This document shows positions 59,034 through 64,000 of a stretch of DNA of 64,000 nucleotides, in pieces. Every line of letters starts with the position of its first letter. The stretch's first letter is position 1. The stretch spans positions 26,889,001 to 26,953,000 of the forward strand of contig NC_081820.1 in NCBI RefSeq assembly GCF_030704535.1, in the 5' to 3' direction. Origin of the DNA: Vitis vinifera. Taxonomy: Eukaryota > Streptophyta > Magnoliopsida > Vitales > Vitaceae. A program made the position numbers and the translations under genes. The notes beneath the pieces were generated by a model. The model had not been told where the DNA came from. It made no database searches and saw nothing but the letters and a program-made list of their open reading frames with translations.

Positions 59034-61961
59034 GAGCCAAAAGGAAGACGAGATTGTGATAGGATGTCGAATGGAATCATGTTTTTGCCATACTAGTTGA
59101 ATTGATTCTAATACCCACAAAGGTCTAAGTAACGAAAAAAATGGAGTTGTTTGTTTAGTTCCTATTTAAGATCACGTAAGGTGGGAACCATTTTTTGATA
59201 CGATTTTTAAAACAAAAAATCGTATCTATTCTTTAAAACAAAAAATTCATTTCCAGATTCGAAAATATGTTTATAGATAAAATTATTTTTAAAAAACATT
59301 TGGAAACATAAAAAAAACATTTCAAGTTCTGAAGTTTTATCACTAAAAATATAAGAGAACTGTATTTTAAAATTGCTTTTAAAAATATATTTTTTATAAT
59401 TATTTTTAAAAACTATTTTTTGAGAACTGTTTTAAAAAATATTGTCAAATACTATAAAATTATATCACTTTTTAAAAAATATTTATAAAAAATAGTTTTT
59501 GAGAATCATTAAAAATTTTAAACTTTCGTTTAATATTGGTATCTAAGAGTTAAAATAAATGATGTATGGGTTTAAAGTAATATATATAAATAATTTATTA
59601 ATTTTAAATTTATTAATCAATAACCTATTTTATATTTTCATTCACTTTTTTCTTTCCTTTTATATTTTTCTTCAAATTTTCTACGAACCAAACATAACCT
59701 TAATGAAGTATTAGGAAATATAACTTCTTTTATTTGATTTATGGTAGATATTTTTAATTTTTCATTATTTATATAAGAGAAAAAGGAAAAATAAATAAAT
59801 TTGAAGAAGAACATATTGGGAAAGAAAAATATTAAAATAATTATTAGGAGATATTATATTTTTTATCAAGAGATATTAAAATTTTTTATTATTATAAAAG
59901 AAATATATTATTACGGGATTTTCTCAATATCTTTGATAATTAGACAACAAGTTTTTTATATGGAATATTCCTTTGTATTTAAGAAAAATATAGAAAGTAA
60001 AATTTATCAAAAAAATAGAATATTTTTGGATGCAACAATTTGACAATTTGAGGGTTCTATACGTAATTTAGTATTTCAAAATTTCAATTAGTTCTTGATG
60101 ATTAGGGCTTGGGTTGGGCTTCTTTAAAACAAATTTCAACCAAGGCCTACTCAATCATGCCTTTGGGTTTGGGCCAAACAACAAATAAAAAAGAACTAAA
60201 CAACCCAATATTTTTTTTTCTCATCACCATCACCAGTTCCTTGCTTTTTTTTTTTTTTTTTTTTAAGTTGATGTTTCAATTTGATCCAAAAACTTGAATT
60301 AAAAAATAATTTATTTGTTAAATAAATTCTTAAAAAGTTTTCCAAAATTGTTCTAAAAACCTGTGTCAAACATTTTTCGAAAACACTTTCTGAAAATAGC
60401 CTAGAAAAGGTTTTCAAGAACATTTTACAAGCAATAGGGCCAAAATTTCTCAATTTTTTTTTCTTTCTTTGTGGAGGTCTATTCTTTCTATAACACCCAG
60501 CTTCTTCTTCTTCTTCTTCTTTCCCCCGGGGTGACTCTCATGGTCTGATCAAAATGCATGTCAGTGGCAGACATCATTCTCACTTTGAAATTCAATGCAT
60601 CCATTATAAGCAGATCCTTTGCTGGTACGAAATCACCCACAAACAGTTTCTTTTCATACTCAAAAATGTGTACCATTTCCCTGCTTCACCATCCCTACAC
60701 ACTTGCTCAAAAGTGCTTATAAGAATGGCAATCATGGCTGATAACCCCTTCGGAAAAAACTAGCTATTAGTCATTTTCATCTTGTAGTTATGGTGCCCAT
60801 AGGATCCCCCTTTCACCACTGCACCATCTTCTTTACTTGAGCGTTGAGACAGCCAAGTACTATAAAACAGGAAGAATGATTTTTGGTTCTGGAAGTGCTT
60901 TTTCTTTGCTTCTTCTGTATGTTTTTTGTCAAGTTGTGGGATTCTTTTTGCCAAGCTATAAGAAGCCACTTATGCATTGTATGGTACGTCACATATATGA
61001 TTGACTACCATGGATTCACATCTATCATTCTTTTGGTTTTTAGTTTTTGGAATGTGGAAATCAGTGTATACATGACATTCAATTCCTTTGTGGGGAGAGA
61101 GTAAGGTCTTGTTTGGATTAGTTTATTGTTTTTTAGGTGGAAGCTGAAACCGAAGTTAAAGTCCTAATTCTTAATGGGTGATATTAGTATTATAAAAGTT
61201 TAATTTATCAAACATGAAAAAACCTTTTTATATAAGTCAAAATAGAACTTTTGTAGTAAGAAACACTTTTGTATTAAACTCTTTTTGAAGCCATAAATTC
61301 TTTGAGAAAATTAATAAAAGAGACACTAGCACTTTTATTATACTTTAAAAAAGAGTTTTTAACTTATCAAAAGTCGATTCAAATAGAACCTAAAAGGCCC
61401 AAACGATAAATTAGTCATGATGCCTATTTCATTTCCTACATTTGTATATATATTTGGTTGTGTTGGTTAAGTTCCAATTAAGGAAATATTACGAGATGCA
61501 CCTTTACCCAAATGCTTTTTCCCATAGATCTTATACTGAACATCGATCACTTGTACATATTTTTCATGTTTGTGATACAACAATCCCCATACTTCTTAGT
61601 GAATAATCTGAAAATCATATTAAGCTTCGACAACTTGAACTACAACCTTTGTCTTTCCTCCCTAAAAGGGTTTCAAACTTCTCTGATTTGAACTTGATTT
61701 TTGGAGTTTTGATATGATACCTAATAATAGGTGCCCGTGATACCACAACCAAACCCTTCATAATCTTTAGGCAAAAATCTACCCTACATAGATACATGTG
61801 ATTGACAAAGTGGCTATTCCACATGATAATTTCTTTGATTTTGTAATGGGAATAGATGTGTAGTGAAAACAACCAAGAAATAGTTGTAAAATGAATCATT
61901 TTCCTTGCTTAAATCTTTATGTTTACCTTAATCCTCTCAAAAATTTCTTCACATTAATTGA
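59034..61961. other. AT-rich intergenic stretch, right flank
   Basis: No supportable gene. About 59150-59700 is a diverged AT-rich repeat remnant ending GAACCAAACATAACC. Open frames at 60488-60676 (-) and 60760-60969 (-) have somewhat protein-like composition (for example SSKEDGAVVKGGSYGHHNYK) but no recognised domain or conserved start context. Confidence 0.5.
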
Positions 61962-62287
61962 GGCTATGTTTGGTTCCCGGAAAATTTGAGGGAAAATGCG
62001 AAGGAAAGAAAATACAAAGGAAAAGTAGAAGGAAAGAAAAAATGAAGGAAAATAAAAAAATAGATTAAAAGTTGATAAATTATTTTTTTTGTTACTTCAA
62101 ACTCATTTTATTTATTTTAACTCATCAATATAAAGATTAAATAATTTAAAAATACATAAGTTTTTAATTAGTTTTAATTATATTTGATTTTCTTTGATAT
62201 TTTTCATAGGACAACCAAACATGAGAAAATCATTTTCCTTAGCATTTTTTTTCTTTCCTTTGTACTTTCCGGGAACCAAACATAGCC
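61962..62287. mobile_element. MITE with 22 bp terminal inverted repeats, Tourist-like
   Basis: A 326 bp element starts GGCTATGTTTGGTTCCCGG and ends with the exact reverse complement. The inverted repeats match for about 22 bases. TGA flanks both sides (61959-61961 and 62288-62290), a 3 bp duplication close to the TWA preferred by PIF/Harbinger. No coding capacity. The perfect ends suggest a recent insertion. Confidence 0.78.
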
Positions 62288-64000
62288 TGAATATTTTACC
62301 AAAACCATGCATCATGGTTCTACAAATAGTTAATTTTGTCCTCAACATTCAATTTTCCTACAAACTCATAAAAGAGTTGATAGATATATTCTGAGAGGAG
62401 GATGGGACAAAGTCAATATGTCCAAGTTGAGGCTAATATGGTATATGGACGCCTCACGTACGTAAAGGGACCATGCAGTGTGAAAGGCCTATTCTCTCGC
62501 CACCTAAACTCTGCATGGAACTCAGTGTTTGCTTTATTTCCAAAAGCCATGATTCTCATTCTTTCTTTTGGGAGCAAGTCTGTACGGATGAATGAACAGG
62601 CCAGCTAGGCAGCTAGTACTCCTCTGTGGAATCAAAACAAATGGTACCCTCCCTTTGATCATTCTTCTCCTCTGTTAGTCTCAGAAGACACATGTTGAGA
62701 TACAGTTTTTGCCACATCCAATGCCGACATCCCCTATGTGTATTGTTTCTGGGTCAAAGGCTTTGGGTTGTAGCTTCCAGTTCTTATTTCAAATTCATAG
62801 TTTAATACTATATCAGAGTTTTGTAGTTTTGCTTTTGCTACAGAATCGAATTGGTGCATATCCCACAGGATTATAAGACTACCAAACATTAAGAAAGACG
62901 ATAAATAGAGTCGTCGTCTGATGACGCATTACTTTTCATATAGATATTGTTCATTTTAGATCGATTTAATAAATTCTTAGGTCATGTTTGGTTAGCTTGA
63001 TAGAGTATGAGATAAGATAAGAGAAAGGATGACCAGTAATCCTATAGAAAGACATCATGACATTATGATCCCTTGTAAAAAAATGATTATTTGTTGAAAT
63101 TATTAGGATAATAGAAAGTTCCAACCAATAAGAAGCTTAATGAACCTAAACAAATGGATAAAGGACGACAAGTAATCCTATAGAAAGACATCACGACATC
63201 ATGATCCCTTGTAGAAAAATAATTATTTGCTAAGACGCGGAAATAAAGATATCAAATTCCTACTAAGATAACCGGAAGTTCCAACCAATAAAAACCTTAA
63301 TGAGCCTAAAAAAAGGATAAAGGCCTAGTAGAAATTACTTGTTTTTCGAGATTCGTTACAATTACTATCCATATACTTATCCCATATTTAGTTGGTAATG
63401 TGATAGAATAAATTCTCCCATTACTTAACTTATCATATGTTCACTAAATATAAGATATAATAAATGGTGAAATATATTATCCACTTTTTTTTTATGGCAC
63501 TCCTACTTAGGATATATTCATATCATGCTAAGATATAAGATATGTATATTTCATGCATGTATATCCCATGTATTATAAATTTATTTTTTTAAATAATCAT
63601 TTTTCAAAATAATTTTTTATTGTAAATTAAATTTATAGTTAAAAAAGGAAAAAAATTATAAACTAATATTAATATATAATATATAAATTATTTTTATATA
63701 TTGAATAGCATGATATAAAAATTTTTATTTATAAAATTTGAATATATTTTAATCATAAATATTATTAAATATAAAAGAAATTTCAATTTTTAAATAGAAA
63801 ATATTGAAATATGATATAATATTTATTTTAGACATTAAAAATATTTTTTTTATTTTACAAATTTAATATAAAATAATATATCTAATTGGATGTGTTATCT
63901 TAAAATATAATGTCCATCGTATATTATCTCACCAACTAAATCGTAATTTTACAGTTTTAAAAATTTACCTATATGATTGATTAAAGGAAATCCACTATAT
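62288..64000. other. Right-edge intergenic stretch
   Basis: No gene is seen. The last 500 bases are extremely AT-rich. A tandem duplication at 63025-63310 is listed separately. Confidence 0.55.
63025..63310. repeat. Tandem duplication, 136 bp unit
   Basis: The block starting AAGGATGACCAGTAATCC at 63025 recurs as AAGGACGACAAGTAATCC at 63161. Both continue through TATAGAAAGACATCA, ATGATCCCTTGTA, AGTTCCAACCAATAA and AATGA(A/G)CCTAAA. The second copy carries a short insertion. Confidence 0.85.

Noticed and set aside
60760-60969. 69-codon open frame on the - strand as a secreted or signalling peptide
   Set aside because: No signal peptide and no known peptide-hormone motif at its end.
1-64000. 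CRISPR arrays, operons, tRNA and rRNA genes
   Set aside because: None seen; the DNA is plant nuclear and the tandem repeats present are micro- or minisatellites.

Overview
The window looks like nuclear DNA of a dicot plant, most likely woody. It has long AT-rich intergenic stretches, introns of up to 3 kb with GT/AG borders, miniature transposons, and plant-only gene families (GRF, GIF, SAUR, LRR receptor kinase, CDPK-related kinase, MIR166). Grapevine would fit gene structure and base composition, but the sequence alone does not prove the species. I see no bacterial, organellar or viral gene content.

Layout. 1-2416 (-): a growth-regulating factor (GRF) gene, cut at its 3' end by the window edge, with QLQ and WRC domains and a miR396 target site. 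2417-11068: promoter DNA and AT-rich intergenic sequence with a TRIM retroelement, a hAT-like miniature element and a Tourist-like MITE. 11069-14587 (+): an LRR receptor kinase of the subfamily XI type, two exons. 15076-18321 (-): a small one-pass membrane protein, two exons split by a 3 kb intron. 18637-21074 (+): a GRF-INTERACTING FACTOR (GIF/SSXT) gene, divergent from the membrane-protein gene across a 315 bp shared promoter. 23109-29306 (-): a 15-exon gene for an 877-residue coiled-coil protein with a conserved basic, possibly winged-helix, C-terminal domain. 29700-38314: about 8.6 kb without a convincing gene. 38315-43770 (+): an 11-exon CDPK-related protein kinase (CRK). 48486-48851 (-): a SAUR32-like gene with a His-rich tail. 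54289-55233 (-): an intronless multi-pass membrane protein. 58441-58590 (-): a MIR166 hairpin. The right-hand 5 kb is AT-rich and repeat-rich.

Working together. GRF proteins bind GIF coactivators, and both classes lie about 16 kb apart here. The GRF carries the miR396 site, and a MIR166 locus (regulator of HD-ZIP III genes) lies 56 kb away. Several genes therefore belong to the leaf and meristem growth network, though being neighbours does not show co-regulation. The LRR receptor kinase, CRK and SAUR belong to peptide/calcium/auxin-type signalling. Exon borders were set by hand from GT/AG sites and frame continuity. They close without internal stops in the six multi-exon genes (for GRF as far as the window edge), which supports them strongly, but no transcript data were available.
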